Source: Pseudomonas sp. GOM6 (GTDB lineage Bacteria > Pseudomonadota > Gammaproteobacteria > Pseudomonadales > Pseudomonadaceae). Taken from it: a DNA stretch of 64,000 nt. Shown here piece after piece: positions 52,612 to 62,858 of this stretch (position 1 is its first letter; every line of letters begins with the position of its first letter). The stretch spans positions 124,001 through 188,000 of the forward strand of contig NZ_JARPUS010000003.1 of the NCBI RefSeq assembly GCF_029537485.1, written 5' to 3'. Made by a program: the position numbers and the translations under genes. The notes under the pieces are model-generated. The model did not search any database and was not told where the DNA came from. It saw only the letters and a program-made list of their open reading frames with translations.

Positions 52612-55221
52612 GTGCTTGAAGCCTATCGCAAACACGTAGAAGAGCGCGCCGCGCTGGGTATCGTCCCCCAGCCGCTGAACGCCGAGCAAACCGCAGGCCT
52701 GGTCGAGCTGCTGAAGAATCCTCCCGCCGGCGAAGAAGCCTTCCTGGTTGACCTGCTGACCAACCGTGTACCGCCGGGCGTTGACGAGGCTGCCTACGTC
52801 AAGGCCGGTTTCCTCTCCGCTGTCGCCAAGGGCGAAGCCACCTCCCCGCTGGTCGACAAGAAGCTCGCCGTAGAGCTGCTGGGCACCATGCAGGGCGGCT
52901 ACAACATCGCCACCCTAGTCGAGCTGCTGGACAGCGCCGAACTGGCTGAAGTCGCCGCCGCGCAACTCAAGCACACCCTGCTGATGTTCGACGCTTTCCA
53001 CGACGTCGCCGAGAAAGCCAAGGCCGGCAATGCCCACGCCAAGGCTGTCATGCAGTCCTGGGCGGATGGCGAGTGGTTCGTCAACCGCCCAGCCGTTCCG
53101 GAAAAAGTCACCCTGACCGTGTTCAAGGTCACCGGCGAAACCAACACCGACGACCTGTCGCCGGCTCCGGATGCCTGGTCCCGTCCGGACATCCCGCTGC
53201 ACGCCCTGGCCATGCTGAAAATGGCCCGCGACGGCATCAACCCGGATCAGCCGGGCTCCGTCGGCCCCATCCAGCAGATGGAAGCACTGAAAGCCAAAGG
53301 CTTCCCGGTTGCCTACGTCGGTGACGTGGTCGGTACCGGTTCCTCCCGTAAGTCCGCCACCAACTCGGTGCTGTGGTTCTTCGGCGACGACATCCCGAAC
53401 GTGCCGAACAAGCGCGCTGGCGGCTTCTGCTTCGGTACCAAGATCGCCCCGATCTTCTACAACACCATGGAAGATGCCGGCGCCCTACCGATCGAATTCG
53501 ACTGCACCAACCTGGCCATGGGCGACGTCATCGACGTGTACCCGTACAAAGGTGAAGTACGCCGCAACGGCAGCGACGAACTGGTCACCAGCTTCCAGCT
53601 GAAGACCGACGTGCTGCTGGACGAAGTCCGCGCTGGCGGCCGCATCCCGCTGATCGTCGGCCGCGGCCTGACCGAGAAAGCCCGCGCCGAGCTGGGTCTG
53701 GCTCCGTCCACTCTGTTCAAGAAGCCGGTTGCTCCGGCCGACAGCGGCAAGGGTTTCACCCTCGCTCAGAAAATGGTCGGTCGCGCCTGCGGCCTGCAGG
53801 AAGGTCAAGGCGTACGCCCGGGCACCTACTGCGAGCCGAAGATGACCACCGTTGGTTCGCAGGACACCACCGGCCCGATGACCCGCGACGAGCTGAAAGA
53901 CCTGGCGTGCCTGGGCTTCTCCGCCGACCTGGTCATGCAGTCCTTCTGCCACACCGCGGCTTATCCGAAGCCGATCGACGTCAACACCCACCACACCCTG
54001 CCGGACTTCATCATGACCCGCGGCGGCGTGTCCCTGCGTCCGGGCGACGGCATCATCCACAGCTGGCTGAACCGCATGCTGCTGCCGGACACCGTGGGTA
54101 CCGGTGGTGACTCGCACACCCGCTTCCCGATGGGCATCTCCTTCCCGGCCGGTTCCGGTCTGGTCGCCTTCGCCGCTGCCACCGGCGTCATGCCGCTGGA
54201 CATGCCGGAATCCGTTCTGGTGCGCTTCAAGGGCAAGCTGCAGCCGGGCATCACCCTGCGTGACCTGGTCCATGCCATTCCCTACTACGCCATCCAGGCC
54301 GGCCTGCTGACCGTCGAGAAGAAAGGCAAGAAGAACATCTTCTCCGGCCGCATCCTCGAAATCGAAGGTCTGGACGAGCTGACCGTTGAACAAGCCTTCG
54401 AGCTGTCCGACGCCTCCGCCGAGCGCTCCGCGGCTGGCTGCACCATCAAGCTGCCGGAAAGCGCCATCGCCGAGTACCTGAAGTCCAACATCACCATGCT
54501 GCGCTGGATGATCGGCGAAGGTTACGGCGATGCCCGTACCCTGGAGCGTCGCGCCCAGGCCATGGAAGCCTGGCTGGCCAACCCGCAACTGCTGGAAGCC
54601 GACAAGGACGCCGAGTACGCTGCCGTGATCGAAATCGATCTGGCCGACGTCAAGGAGCCGGTTCTGTGCGCCCCGAACGACCCGGACGACGCTCGCCTGC
54701 TGTCCACCGTACAGGGCGAGAAGATCGACGAAGTGTTCATCGGTTCGTGCATGACCAACATCGGTCACTTCCGTGCTGCCGGCAAGCTGCTGGAAAAGGT
54801 CAAGGGCGGCATTCCGACCACCCTGTGGCTGGCTCCGCCGACCAAAATGGACCAGCATCAGCTGGTCGAGGAAGGCTACTACGGCATCTACGGCAAGGCC
54901 GGTGCGCGCATGGAAATGCCAGGCTGCTCGCTGTGCATGGGTAACCAGGCACGCGTGAAGACTGGTGCGACCGTGGTTTCCACCTCCACCCGTAACTTCC
55001 CGAACCGTCTAGGCGACGCCACCAACGTGTACCTGGCCTCCGCCGAACTGGCAGCGGTCGCTTCGATCATCGGCAAGCTGCCGACCGTCGAGGAGTACAT
55101 GGAGTACGCGAAGAACATCGACAGCATGGCTGCCGACGTTTACCGCTACCTGAGCTTCGACCAGATCGCCGAGTACCGCGAAGCCGCCGCCAACGCCAAG
55201 ATCCCTGCTGTTCAGGTCTAA
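52612..55221 (+). CDS. acnB: Bifunctional aconitate hydratase 2/2-methylisocitrate dehydratase
   Basis: This is an 869-residue TCA-cycle enzyme. The N-terminal HEAT-like domain begins [20 protein letters not shown], and the swivel domain ([17 protein letters not shown]) precedes the catalytic core in the AcnB order. The 4Fe-4S ligands are in [16 protein letters not shown] and [14 protein letters not shown]. The start is GTG at 52612 with GAGGGT seven bases upstream, aligned with the E. coli start; an in-frame TTG 36 bp earlier is rejected. The codon usage is that of a highly expressed gene. Confidence 0.97.
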   Translation: MLEAYRKHVEERAALGIVPQPLNAEQTAGLVELLKNPPAGEEAFLVDLLTNRVPPGVDEAAYVKAGFLSAVAKGEATSPLVDKKLAVELLGTMQGGYNIATLVELLDSAELAEVAAAQLKHTLLMFDAFHDVAEKAKAGNAHAKAVMQSWADGEWFVNRPAVPEKVTLTVFKVTGETNTDDLSPAPDAWSRPDIPLHALAMLKMARDGINPDQPGSVGPIQQMEALKAKGFPVAYVGDVVGTGSSRKSATNSVLWFFGDDIPNVPNKRAGGFCFGTKIAPIFYNTMEDAGALPIEFDCTNLAMGDVIDVYPYKGEVRRNGSDELVTSFQLKTDVLLDEVRAGGRIPLIVGRGLTEKARAELGLAPSTLFKKPVAPADSGKGFTLAQKMVGRACGLQEGQGVRPGTYCEPKMTTVGSQDTTGPMTRDELKDLACLGFSADLVMQSFCHTAAYPKPIDVNTHHTLPDFIMTRGGVSLRPGDGIIHSWLNRMLLPDTVGTGGDSHTRFPMGISFPAGSGLVAFAAATGVMPLDMPESVLVRFKGKLQPGITLRDLVHAIPYYAIQAGLLTVEKKGKKNIFSGRILEIEGLDELTVEQAFELSDASAERSAAGCTIKLPESAIAEYLKSNITMLRWMIGEGYGDARTLERRAQAMEAWLANPQLLEADKDAEYAAVIEIDLADVKEPVLCAPNDPDDARLLSTVQGEKIDEVFIGSCMTNIGHFRAAGKLLEKVKGGIPTTLWLAPPTKMDQHQLVEEGYYGIYGKAGARMEMPGCSLCMGNQARVKTGATVVSTSTRNFPNRLGDATNVYLASAELAAVASIIGKLPTVEEYMEYAKNIDSMAADVYRYLSFDQIAEYREAAANAKIPAVQV

Positions 55222-55235
55222 GCGTTAGCTGCAAT

Positions 55236-55266
55236 GAAAAGCCCCGCCTGGTGCGGGGCTTTTTTA
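55236..55266 (+). terminator. Terminator after acnB
   Basis: AAAAGCCCCGC and GCGGGGCTTTTTT form an 11-bp stem with a T-run. Confidence 0.92.
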
Positions 55267-55342
55267 TGCCTGGGATATGCGGCGGGAACAGCTTTAGATC
55301 AGCATATCGCGGCTTAAGCCACTCCCACTGAAACAGAGCAGC

Positions 55343-56362
55343 TCAGAAAATATTCGGCTCAATTTCCAGCGCTATACCAAATCTCGCCAGGATATCCGCC
55401 TGGATACGCCGCGCCAGCGCCAGCAACTGAGCGCCTGTGGCTGAGCCGTAGTTGACCAGCACCAGCGCCTGCAGGCGATGCACGCCGGCGTCACCCTCGC
55501 GAAAGCCTTTCCAGCCGGCGCGCTCGATCAGCCAGCCAGCGGCGAGCTTCACCTGCCCCTCGCCCGCCGGATAGCTGACCAGGTCGGCGTGCTCGGCACG
55601 AATGCGTTCGGCCAGCTCGACTGGCACCAGCGGATTCTTGAAGAAGCTGCCGGCATTGCCCAGCACGACCGGGTCTGGCAGCTTCTCGCTGCGGATGGCG
55701 CAGATGGCTCGACTGACATCCGCCGCACTTGGCACCTCGATACCTTCGGCCTGCAGACGCTGGCGCACCGGGCCGTAATCCAGATGCAGTGCCATCTTGC
55801 GGCTTAGAGCAAAACGCACACGCAGGATCAGCCAGCGCCCCGGCTGCTGCTTGAACAGGCTATCGCGATAGGCGAAGGCGCACTCCTCCAGAGCAAACTC
55901 GCGCAACTCGCCAGTCTGGCGATCCAGCGCAGTCAGCCCGACGAACACGTCCTTGATCTCGACACCGTAGGCACCGATGTTCTGCATCGGCGCGGCACCG
56001 ACAGTGCCGGGAATCAGGCTAAGGTTCTCTAGCCCACAAAGTCCCTGGGCCAGACTCCACTGCACGAAGGGATGCCAGGGCTCACCCGCCTCCGCCTCCA
56101 CCACAACGCGCTCGCCGTCATCTTCGAGTATGCGCAGGCCGCGACTGGCCATGCGCAGCACCAAGGCATCGACATCAGCTGTCAGCAGCAGATTGCTGCC
56201 CCCTCCGACCGGCAGCAACGAAATGCCGCGCCGCTCGGCCTCCGCCAACGCGGTACGCACCTCATCATCGGTGCGCGCCTCAGCAAACCATCGCGCCTGC
56301 ACCTCGACGCCAAAGGTGTTGAATGGCTTGAGGGAAACCGCTTCCTGCAGAGTCAGGCTCAC
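55343..56362 (-). CDS. murB: UDP-N-acetylenolpyruvoylglucosamine reductase
   Basis: This is a 339-residue type I MurB flavoprotein that makes UDP-MurNAc for peptidoglycan. The FAD-binding motif is LPVGGGSNLLL, the catalytic Ser is in LGNAGSFFKNP, and Glu is in the final IALEIEPNIF. The start is GTG, overlapping the stop of the phosphatase gene by four bases. It is the last gene of the operon running from exbB. Confidence 0.97.
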   Translation of the reverse strand: MSLTLQEAVSLKPFNTFGVEVQARWFAEARTDDEVRTALAEAERRGISLLPVGGGSNLLLTADVDALVLRMASRGLRILEDDGERVVVEAEAGEPWHPFVQWSLAQGLCGLENLSLIPGTVGAAPMQNIGAYGVEIKDVFVGLTALDRQTGELREFALEECAFAYRDSLFKQQPGRWLILRVRFALSRKMALHLDYGPVRQRLQAEGIEVPSAADVSRAICAIRSEKLPDPVVLGNAGSFFKNPLVPVELAERIRAEHADLVSYPAGEGQVKLAAGWLIERAGWKGFREGDAGVHRLQALVLVNYGSATGAQLLALARRIQADILARFGIALEIEPNIF

Positions 56363-56823
56363 AAGCGCCCCCGTATTTCCGCCAGTAAACCATCGCTGGC
56401 CTGCTCGATTAGATCCAGCACCTGCTCGAAACCATCGGCACCGCCGTAGTAAGGGTCAGGCACCTCGTCCAGCGCCACGTCGTAACGACGCAAGAACAGA
56501 TCCAGCTCCGCACCTCGCCCCTGGGGACGCAGGGCTTGCAGACGGGCCAGGTTGTCCTGATCCATGGCCAGGATCAGATCAAATCGATCGAAATCCGCAG
56601 CCGTCACTTGTCGCGCCCGCAGACTGGACAGGTCATATCCGCGACGCAACGCGGCCTGGCTGGAGCGACTGTCAGGTGCCTTACCCACATGCCAGTCGCC
56701 AGTACCGGCGGAGTCCACCGTTACCTGCTCCAGCAATCCAGCCTGCTGCAGGCGCTGGCGAAAGACACCCTCGGCGGTAGGCGAGCGGCAGATATTGCCC
56801 ATGCAGACGAACAGAACGCGCAT
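56359..56823 (-). CDS. Low-molecular-weight protein-tyrosine phosphatase
   Basis: This is a 154-residue phosphatase. The P-loop C(X)5RS is VCMGNICRSPTAEG at residues 6-19, and the general-acid Asp is in EVPDPYYGG. Bacterial relatives control exopolysaccharide kinases or have broad specificity. The ATG at 56823 overlaps the kdsB stop by one base (TGATG), so it is translationally coupled. Its place within the KDO/peptidoglycan operon is conserved in pseudomonads. Confidence 0.93.
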   Translation of the reverse strand: MRVLFVCMGNICRSPTAEGVFRQRLQQAGLLEQVTVDSAGTGDWHVGKAPDSRSSQAALRRGYDLSSLRARQVTAADFDRFDLILAMDQDNLARLQALRPQGRGAELDLFLRRYDVALDEVPDPYYGGADGFEQVLDLIEQASDGLLAEIRGRL

Positions 56824-57587
56824 CAGGCCCCCAGCAGGCGACGTACCCGCTCCAGGTCTTCCGGCGTATCGACGCCCGCCGCCGGAGCCTCCAGCGCGTC
56901 GGCGACGTGGATGCGCACGCCATGCCACAGGGCACGCAGCTGCTCCAGGCACTCGGTGTCTTCCAGCCAACACGGCCCCCAGGCCACGAAGTCATGCAGG
57001 AAGCCAGCGCGGTACGCGTAGATGCCGATATGGCGGCGGTAGGGCACGCCTTCCGGCAACACCTCGCGACTCTTGGCGAAGGCATCACGAGCCCAGGCCA
57101 GCGGTGCGCGACTGAAGGTCAAGGCGAGGCCATTCTTGTCGGTCACGACCTTGACCACATTGGGGTTGAACAGCGCCTGCACATCCTCGATCGGCTCCGC
57201 CAGGGTAGCGATGCCGGCCTGCGGATTGGCAGCCAAGTTGGCGGCTACCTGGTCGATGATACTTGGCGGAACCAGTGGTTCGTCGCCCTGCACATTGACC
57301 ACAATCGCATCGTTCTCCAGACCCAGCTGGCTGGCTACTTCGGCCAGGCGGTCGGTACCGGAATTGTGATCGACGCGAGTGATCAGCACTTCCGCGCCGA
57401 AGCCCTGACAGGCTTCGAGGATGCGCGCATCGTCGGTGGCCACAACGACACGGCTCGCGGAGCTTTTCTTGGCCTGTTCCCAGACATGCTGAACCATGGG
57501 CTTGCCTGCGATGTCCTGCAGCGGCTTGCCGGGCAGTCGACTGGAGGCGAAACGGGCCGGGATGACAACGGTGAAGGCAGTGCTCAT
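56823..57587 (-). CDS. kdsB: 3-deoxy-manno-octulosonate cytidylyltransferase
   Basis: This is a 254-residue enzyme that forms CMP-KDO for lipopolysaccharide inner core. The nucleotide-binding [20 protein letters not shown] is at the start; [11 protein letters not shown] and [12 protein letters not shown] are further family motifs. Its ATG directly abuts the stop of the Trm112-like gene, with no spacer. Confidence 0.97.
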   Translation of the reverse strand: MSTAFTVVIPARFASSRLPGKPLQDIAGKPMVQHVWEQAKKSSASRVVVATDDARILEACQGFGAEVLITRVDHNSGTDRLAEVASQLGLENDAIVVNVQGDEPLVPPSIIDQVAANLAANPQAGIATLAEPIEDVQALFNPNVVKVVTDKNGLALTFSRAPLAWARDAFAKSREVLPEGVPYRRHIGIYAYRAGFLHDFVAWGPCWLEDTECLEQLRALWHGVRIHVADALEAPAAGVDTPEDLERVRRLLGA

Positions 57588-57773
57588 TTACTTGTCCAGG
57601 CGCTCGTCGACGGTCAGGGTACGGGCTTCGCTCTCCAGCATCACCGGAATGCCGTCGCGGATCGGATAGGCCAGGCCAGCGCCCTTGCTGATCAACTCGG
57701 TCTTGTCTTCGGAAAGCTGCAACGGGCCCTTGCAGACCGGGCAGGCCAGGATATCGAGCAGTTTGGTGTCCAT
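57588..57773 (-). CDS. Trm112 family protein (YcaR-like)
   Basis: This 61-residue protein begins [18 protein letters not shown], with one CxxC, then [16 protein letters not shown], matching E. coli YcaR. Trm112-type proteins bind zinc and activate methyltransferases in eukaryotes; the bacterial role is unclear. It sits between lpxK (38 bp) and kdsB (0 bp), the standard location. Confidence 0.93.
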   Translation of the reverse strand: MDTKLLDILACPVCKGPLQLSEDKTELISKGAGLAYPIRDGIPVMLESEARTLTVDERLDK

Positions 57774-57811
57774 CGGAATGTCCTTGCTGGCATTGAAGAT
57801 GCCGGCGGGAC

Positions 57812-58816
57812 TCAGGCCTGTGCCGGCAGTAGACGGGTCAGTTCGCGGTCGAGCCAGGCAACGAAGGCCGGCGATGGCGCCGCATCCACGGCCAAATACC
57901 ACCAGTTGTCGGCGGCAAAAGCCCGGCATTTCACTGCATCCTTCTCGGTCATCACCAGCGGCAGCTCAGGGCTGAACTGCAACGCTTCCGGGCTGTAACT
58001 GGCGTGATCGGCGAAGGGATGCGCGACTGGCCGCCAGTTTAGCGCTTCGAGGGTACGGAAGAAACGCTGCGGGTTACCGATGCCGGCGACGGCATGCAGT
58101 TGCTGGCCGGCGGCAAAGTAATCGAGCCCGACTCGCTCGCCGCTGCGAAGATTGATCAGAGCAGAAGGCTGCAGCTGGAAAGCGAAGCCCCGGTCATCGT
58201 CACTGTCGGCGCCGTTGCACAGCACGGCATCCACCTCGGCAAGCCGCTCCACCGGCTCACGCAATGGGCCGGCGGGCAGACAGCGTCGATTACCCAGGCC
58301 ACGAGCCGCATCGATCAATACCAGCTCCAGATCACGGGCGAGACGATAATGCTGCAGTCCGTCATCACAGAGAATCAGATCCAGCGCTTCCTCCTGCAGC
58401 AACGCCTGCACGGCACGAGCGCGCTGCGGATCAATCACCAGCGGTACGCTGCTGCGCTGCACGATCAACAGCGGCTCGTCCCCCGCTTCGGCAGCCGACT
58501 GCCCGGCGCGCACGCGCCAAGGTAACTGCGGTGGGGTCGCACCATAGCCGCGACTGACCACCCCGACACGCAGACCGCGAGCCCGACAGTGCTCAATCAA
58601 CCAGAGAATCATCGGCGTTTTACCGGTACCGCCAACGGTGACATTACCGACCACCAGCACCGGCACTGGCGCCCGGTAGATCTCACCCTCGCAAGCCACA
58701 AAAGCGCGGCGTTTACGCCGCACCACGCTGCGGTAGAGCCATTCCAGCGGACGCAACAGCATCAGCGCCGGATGGCCGGTATACCAGGCCTCGACCAGGC
58801 GGTCGGCGAGACTCAA
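57812..58816 (-). CDS. lpxK: Tetraacyldisaccharide 4'-kinase
   Basis: This is a 334-residue inner-membrane-associated kinase that phosphorylates lipid A disaccharide. An N-terminal hydrophobic segment ([17 protein letters not shown]) precedes the P-loop [14 protein letters not shown] (~residues 57-70), and [13 protein letters not shown] is conserved. The start is TTG at 58816, overlapping the exbD stop by four bases; no ATG aligns with the family start. Confidence 0.95.
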   Translation of the reverse strand: MSLADRLVEAWYTGHPALMLLRPLEWLYRSVVRRKRRAFVACEGEIYRAPVPVLVVGNVTVGGTGKTPMILWLIEHCRARGLRVGVVSRGYGATPPQLPWRVRAGQSAAEAGDEPLLIVQRSSVPLVIDPQRARAVQALLQEEALDLILCDDGLQHYRLARDLELVLIDAARGLGNRRCLPAGPLREPVERLAEVDAVLCNGADSDDDRGFAFQLQPSALINLRSGERVGLDYFAAGQQLHAVAGIGNPQRFFRTLEALNWRPVAHPFADHASYSPEALQFSPELPLVMTEKDAVKCRAFAADNWWYLAVDAAPSPAFVAWLDRELTRLLPAQA

Positions 58817-59241
58817 GGCTGCGCCTCGGCCTCGACCGTGGTGATGCGCAGGTGAGCGAAGCCCAGCTTGCCGGCAGCATCCATCGCGGTAATCACGGCC
58901 TGGTGCGGCGTCTTGGCATCGGCACTGATCACCAGCGGCAGGCTGTTGTCGCCTCCGGACTCTTTGCCCAGCGCCGCCATCAGGCCCGCGAGATCGTTGT
59001 TCATCAGCGCTTGGCCATTCAGCGAGTAGCTACCGTCCGCGCCGATTAGTACTTCCAGCTGCTTCAGCTGGGTTTCCTCGGGAGGCGAACCACTGGCTGC
59101 CTCCGGCAGGTCGACCTTGAGCTGGGTTTCGCGAGTGAACGTAGTGGTGACCACGAAGAACAACAGCAGGATAAACACCACATCGATTAGCGATGCCAGG
59201 TTGATCTCGACGTTTTCCCGGGGTTTGCGCCGAAATTTCAC
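58813..59241 (-). CDS. exbD: ExbD/TolR family biopolymer transport protein
   Basis: This is a 142-residue protein with one transmembrane helix (residues ~14-35), [21 protein letters not shown], containing the essential Asp, and a periplasmic domain. It works with the adjacent ExbB/TolQ-like protein as a proton-driven motor. This chromosomal pair upstream of lpxK differs from tonB-exbB-exbD and tolQR; in P. aeruginosa it is annotated ExbD/TolR-type (PA2984 region). Its partner TonB-like protein is not in the window. Confidence 0.9.
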   Translation of the reverse strand: MKFRRKPRENVEINLASLIDVVFILLLFFVVTTTFTRETQLKVDLPEAASGSPPEETQLKQLEVLIGADGSYSLNGQALMNNDLAGLMAALGKESGGDNSLPLVISADAKTPHQAVITAMDAAGKLGFAHLRITTVEAEAQP

Positions 59242-59909
59242 GCCTTCTTGCCCTCTTTGCGGGCTTCCTTGACGCCCCCCCCCGGAACACTGCCCAGGTC
59301 GACGTCACGATCGCCCTGCACCACTTCCACCAGCTTGATCGCCTCCTGCTCCATACCCACGACCAGCTCGTCGACACGACGCTGCAGGAAACGGTGGAAG
59401 AACAGGGCCGGAATCGCCACCATCAAGCCAGCCGCGGTGGTGATCAGCGCCTTGGAAATGCCGCCGGCGAGCACCGCGGCGTTGGCCATGTTGGCGCCCA
59501 TGAAGGCACTGAAGATGTCGATCATGCCCAGTACGGTGCCGAGCAGGCCCAGCAGCGGCGCGATGCCGGCAATGGTGCCGAGGGCATTGAGGTAGCGTTC
59601 CAGCTCGTGGATGACGCGAGCAGCGGCCTCCTCGATGCACTCCTTCATGATCTCGCGGCCATGCTTGGAGTTGGCCAGGCCGGCGGCGAGGATCTGTCCG
59701 AGGGGAGAGTTGGCACGCAGCTCCTTGAGCTTTTCGTTATTGAGCTTCTTCTCCTTGATCCACTTCCACACCTGCCCCAGCAGATGAGACGGCGTGACGC
59801 GGCTCGGCCGCAGGGTCCAGAGACGCTCGGCGATGATGCCGGCAGCAGCGATGGAACACAGAATGATCGGCAGCATCATCCAGCCGCCCGCTTTGACCAG
59901 TTCCCACAC
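59238..59909 (-). CDS. exbB: ExbB/TolQ family proton channel protein
   Basis: This is a 223-residue membrane protein with three transmembrane segments. WELVKAGGWMMLPIILCSIAA opens the protein, and the MotA/TolQ/ExbB channel core LNALGTIAGIAPLLGLLGTV is at ~100-130. The start is taken as GTG at 59909, after GAGGGGG; a longer frame to 59942 runs into the promoter. It is the first gene of the operon exbB-exbD-lpxK-trm112-kdsB-phosphatase-murB. Confidence 0.9.
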   Translation of the reverse strand: MWELVKAGGWMMLPIILCSIAAAGIIAERLWTLRPSRVTPSHLLGQVWKWIKEKKLNNEKLKELRANSPLGQILAAGLANSKHGREIMKECIEEAAARVIHELERYLNALGTIAGIAPLLGLLGTVLGMIDIFSAFMGANMANAAVLAGGISKALITTAAGLMVAIPALFFHRFLQRRVDELVVGMEQEAIKLVEVVQGDRDVDLGSVPGGGVKEARKEGKKA

Positions 59910-59981
59910 GGTTGTACATCCCCCTCGGAAAAGTGGCGCCACTCTAGCATAGGGTCGCGTAGGCGCAGACCACTCGGGTTC

Positions 59982-62207
59982 TCATTTTTCCCGCCAGAAA
60001 CGCGCACGCTGGCGCCAGCTATCGGCATCGGCACCCGCTCCCAATAACAGCCGTACCGCGCCCCGTTCAGCACTGTCATAGAGACTGATATTGCGCGCTT
60101 GGTAACGTGCCAGCACCTGCTGAGCGGGATGCCCGAAGGGGTTGTGCCAACCACGTGAAAGCAGCGCCGAATGCGCGCCTACTGCATCCAGAAAGCCTGC
60201 GGAAGACGAACTGCGACTGCCGTGATGCGGGACCTGCAGCCAATCCGCCCTGACGTCCCGCCCCGCTTGTAGCAACGCCCTTTCGGTCGAACTGTCGATA
60301 TCCCCCGTCAACAGCAAGGACTCTCCCTCGGCCTCAACCTTGAGCAGGCAGGAGGCCGCATTGCCCTCCTTGGCCGCCGCCCAGCGCCAGGTGGTAAAGC
60401 GCACGCCATCCCAGCTCCAACTGGCACCATCGCTGCACGGCTGCGCATTCAGTTCGGCGGGCAGATCCCGCGCCTCACCACTAAGCACAGTAGCGACTGG
60501 CAAGCCATGAGCAATGGCCAGAGCTCCACCGGCGTGATCGCTGTCGGCATGGCTCAGCAACATCTGATCAATCCGGGTCACACCCAGCTGCCGCAATGAC
60601 GGCAACACTACCCGCTCGCCCAGATCGAAATCAGCGAAACGCGGCCCGGCGTCATACAGCAACGCGTGTTCCCGCGTGCGCACCAGCACCGCCAGCCCCT
60701 GGCCGACATCGAACTGCCAGACTTCAGCTTGCCCGAGCGCTACCTGAGGCTGAGGCGCAAGAAAAAAAGCCGACAGCAGCAACAGACCCGGCAGGCGCAC
60801 CGTTAACCCGGCGGGCAGCAGACATAACACAGCACCCAGCGTGCCTAGCAGCCAGGCCCACAGTGGCACCGCTGTGGGCAGCCAAGCCGGCATCCACGCA
60901 GCCAGCCAGGCGAGCAAATGGAACAACAAGGCCAACAGACCGCCAGCAACAGCCAGCAGCACCTCGCCGACAACAGGGATAGGTAAGAGCAGAGTGCCAA
61001 GCAATGCCAGCGGCACCACCAGCAGGCTCACCCAGGGCACCGCCAGCAAGTTGCACAACGGCGCACTGACGCTTATTGGTAGTGCCAGAGCGAAGAACAG
61101 CGGCATCAGCCCCAGCGCCATCACCCACTGCGCCCGCCACCAGGCCTGCCACCATGACCAGGCACCGAGCCGGCCGGCGAATGCCAGGATCAGCAGTGCA
61201 ACCGCCCCGAAAGACAGCCAGAAGCCGGGCTGCAAAGTCGCCAGTGGCTCCACCAGCAGCACCAGAATCCAGGCCATGAGCAACGGCAGCCAGACGCCGA
61301 GATGGCGAAAGCGCAGACGCCATAGCAGCACCAACGCCACCATCACACAAGCGCGCCGCACCGGCACCTCGAAACCGGCCAGCAGGCCGTACAGCAAGGC
61401 GCCAGCAAATGCCAGACCACAGGCCCAAGGCAGCCAGGGTAGGCGCCGCGGCCACCAGCCGAGACGGGCCATCCCGGCAACCAGGCCATAAAGCAAAGCC
61501 GCCAGCAACGCCACATGCTGCCCTGAGATCACCAGCAGATGCACCGTGCCGGTGTCCTGCAACACCCGCCAGTCCTCGCGTGACAATCCCGAATCATCGC
61601 CCAGCACCAATGCCGCGAGCGCGCCTTCGCGACCATGGGCATCGACCTTCAGCAAGCGCTGGCGCAAATCATCGCGCCAGGAGGCAAAGCCACCCGCCAT
61701 CTGTAGCCGCTCGCCCTGTTTGACCGTTCCCGTGGCGCCAATGCGCTGCGCCAGCAGCCAGGCCTCGTAGTCGAAGCCTTGCGGATTGACCAGGCCTCGC
61801 GGACGCTTGAGCTTGACCGCCAGCCGCCAGCGCTCGCCAGCCTGTACCCCGGGACCGTCATACCAGGACAGGCGCAACCGCTGCGGTAGGTCATGGCGAC
61901 GAGCATGGACCTGCTCTAGTTGAAAACGCACCACGCCATCACCCTTCTCCGGCAATCCGACGATGCGCCCCTCCAGCCACAGGGTGCGACCATCCAACTC
62001 GACGGCAAGCCGATCATCCAGCGCACGTTGCGCGGAAAAACAGGCCCACGCCAGGCCAAACAGGAACAGCGCCAGAGGATAGGTGCGCCAGGGCAACAGC
62101 ATCAGACCGATGGGCAGTAACGCAGCGAGCAGCCAGCCAGGTGGCAGGGCCGGAAGAAACGGCAGGCAGGCAAGGCCTGCCGCCAGTGCGAGCATCCCTG
62201 TACGCAT
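59982..62207 (-). CDS. comEC: DNA internalization competence protein ComEC/Rec2
   Basis: This is a 741-residue membrane protein. The N-terminal DUF4131 domain precedes the Competence domain with many membrane segments (TVHLLVISGQHVALLAALLY), and the C-terminal ~230 residues are a metallo-beta-lactamase-like domain (LLSHADSDHAGG, QVPHHGSRSSSS). It forms the inner-membrane channel for single-stranded DNA in natural transformation. The start is uncertain among several nearby codons; 62207 places a hydrophobic helix right after it. It is intact. Confidence 0.92.
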   Translation of the reverse strand: MRTGMLALAAGLACLPFLPALPPGWLLAALLPIGLMLLPWRTYPLALFLFGLAWACFSAQRALDDRLAVELDGRTLWLEGRIVGLPEKGDGVVRFQLEQVHARRHDLPQRLRLSWYDGPGVQAGERWRLAVKLKRPRGLVNPQGFDYEAWLLAQRIGATGTVKQGERLQMAGGFASWRDDLRQRLLKVDAHGREGALAALVLGDDSGLSREDWRVLQDTGTVHLLVISGQHVALLAALLYGLVAGMARLGWWPRRLPWLPWACGLAFAGALLYGLLAGFEVPVRRACVMVALVLLWRLRFRHLGVWLPLLMAWILVLLVEPLATLQPGFWLSFGAVALLILAFAGRLGAWSWWQAWWRAQWVMALGLMPLFFALALPISVSAPLCNLLAVPWVSLLVVPLALLGTLLLPIPVVGEVLLAVAGGLLALLFHLLAWLAAWMPAWLPTAVPLWAWLLGTLGAVLCLLPAGLTVRLPGLLLLSAFFLAPQPQVALGQAEVWQFDVGQGLAVLVRTREHALLYDAGPRFADFDLGERVVLPSLRQLGVTRIDQMLLSHADSDHAGGALAIAHGLPVATVLSGEARDLPAELNAQPCSDGASWSWDGVRFTTWRWAAAKEGNAASCLLKVEAEGESLLLTGDIDSSTERALLQAGRDVRADWLQVPHHGSRSSSSAGFLDAVGAHSALLSRGWHNPFGHPAQQVLARYQARNISLYDSAERGAVRLLLGAGADADSWRQRARFWREK

Positions 62208-62306
62208 CAGTGTCCCATCCTGGGTCAATCGGTGTCACAAAAGCGGGCGAGCCGACGCGCCAGCATACGTGCATAATAGCGCCGCCTCAGCTTCCCGAGA
62301 GCCTCA

Positions 62307-62840
62307 ATGCCGCGTCGTCTATTCAAGCGCTACATGCCCGATCCGCAGTTTGTCCGGGAGCACAAATCCCTGCGCTTTCTCGGCAAATTGCTGCACGATC
62401 CCAACCTCTGGCACCTGAACCGTCACTCGGTGGCCCGAGCCATGGCCGTGGGCCTGTTCGCCGCCTTCGTGCCGATTCCGATGCAGATGCTGCTCGCCGC
62501 CGCTATTGCCATAGTGGTCCGCGCCAACATGCCGATCTCGGTGGGACTGGTCTGGCTGACCAACCCCATCACCATGCCGCCGATCTTCTACTGCACCTAC
62601 AAGCTAGGCGCGATGCTGATGGGCATTCCACCGGTCGCGCTACCCGATGAGCTGACCTGGGACTGGATCACCGGCGAACTCGCCACCTTGTGGAAGCCCT
62701 TTCTGTTTGGCTCCCTGCTCACCGGTAGCGTGCTCTCCATCAGTGCCTACGGGCTGACCATGGCTTACTGGCGTTGGTGGGTAGCCCACAATTGGCGCAA
62801 ACGCGTGGAAAGCCGGGCGCTGAATGAAAAACGCCGCTGA
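62307..62840 (+). CDS. DUF2062 domain-containing membrane protein
   Basis: This is a 177-residue protein with a basic N-terminus (MPRRLFKRYMPDPQFVREH) and three to four hydrophobic segments, including SVARAMAVGLFAAFVPIPMQ and VGLVWLTNPITMPPIFYCTYK, the DUF2062 hallmark. It is divergent from comEC and convergent with the lolC-type gene, as in P. aeruginosa. The function is unknown. Confidence 0.92.
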   Translation: MPRRLFKRYMPDPQFVREHKSLRFLGKLLHDPNLWHLNRHSVARAMAVGLFAAFVPIPMQMLLAAAIAIVVRANMPISVGLVWLTNPITMPPIFYCTYKLGAMLMGIPPVALPDELTWDWITGELATLWKPFLFGSLLTGSVLSISAYGLTMAYWRWWVAHNWRKRVESRALNEKRR

Positions 62841-62856
62841 ATAGCGGCGTTTTTTG
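62826..62856. terminator. Bidirectional terminator
   Basis: AAAAACGCCGCT and AGCGGCGTTTTTT pair around a short loop. The DUF2062 stop codon lies inside the hairpin, and the convergent lolC-type gene ends 3 bp beyond it. Confidence 0.9.
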
Positions 62857-62858
62857 TT

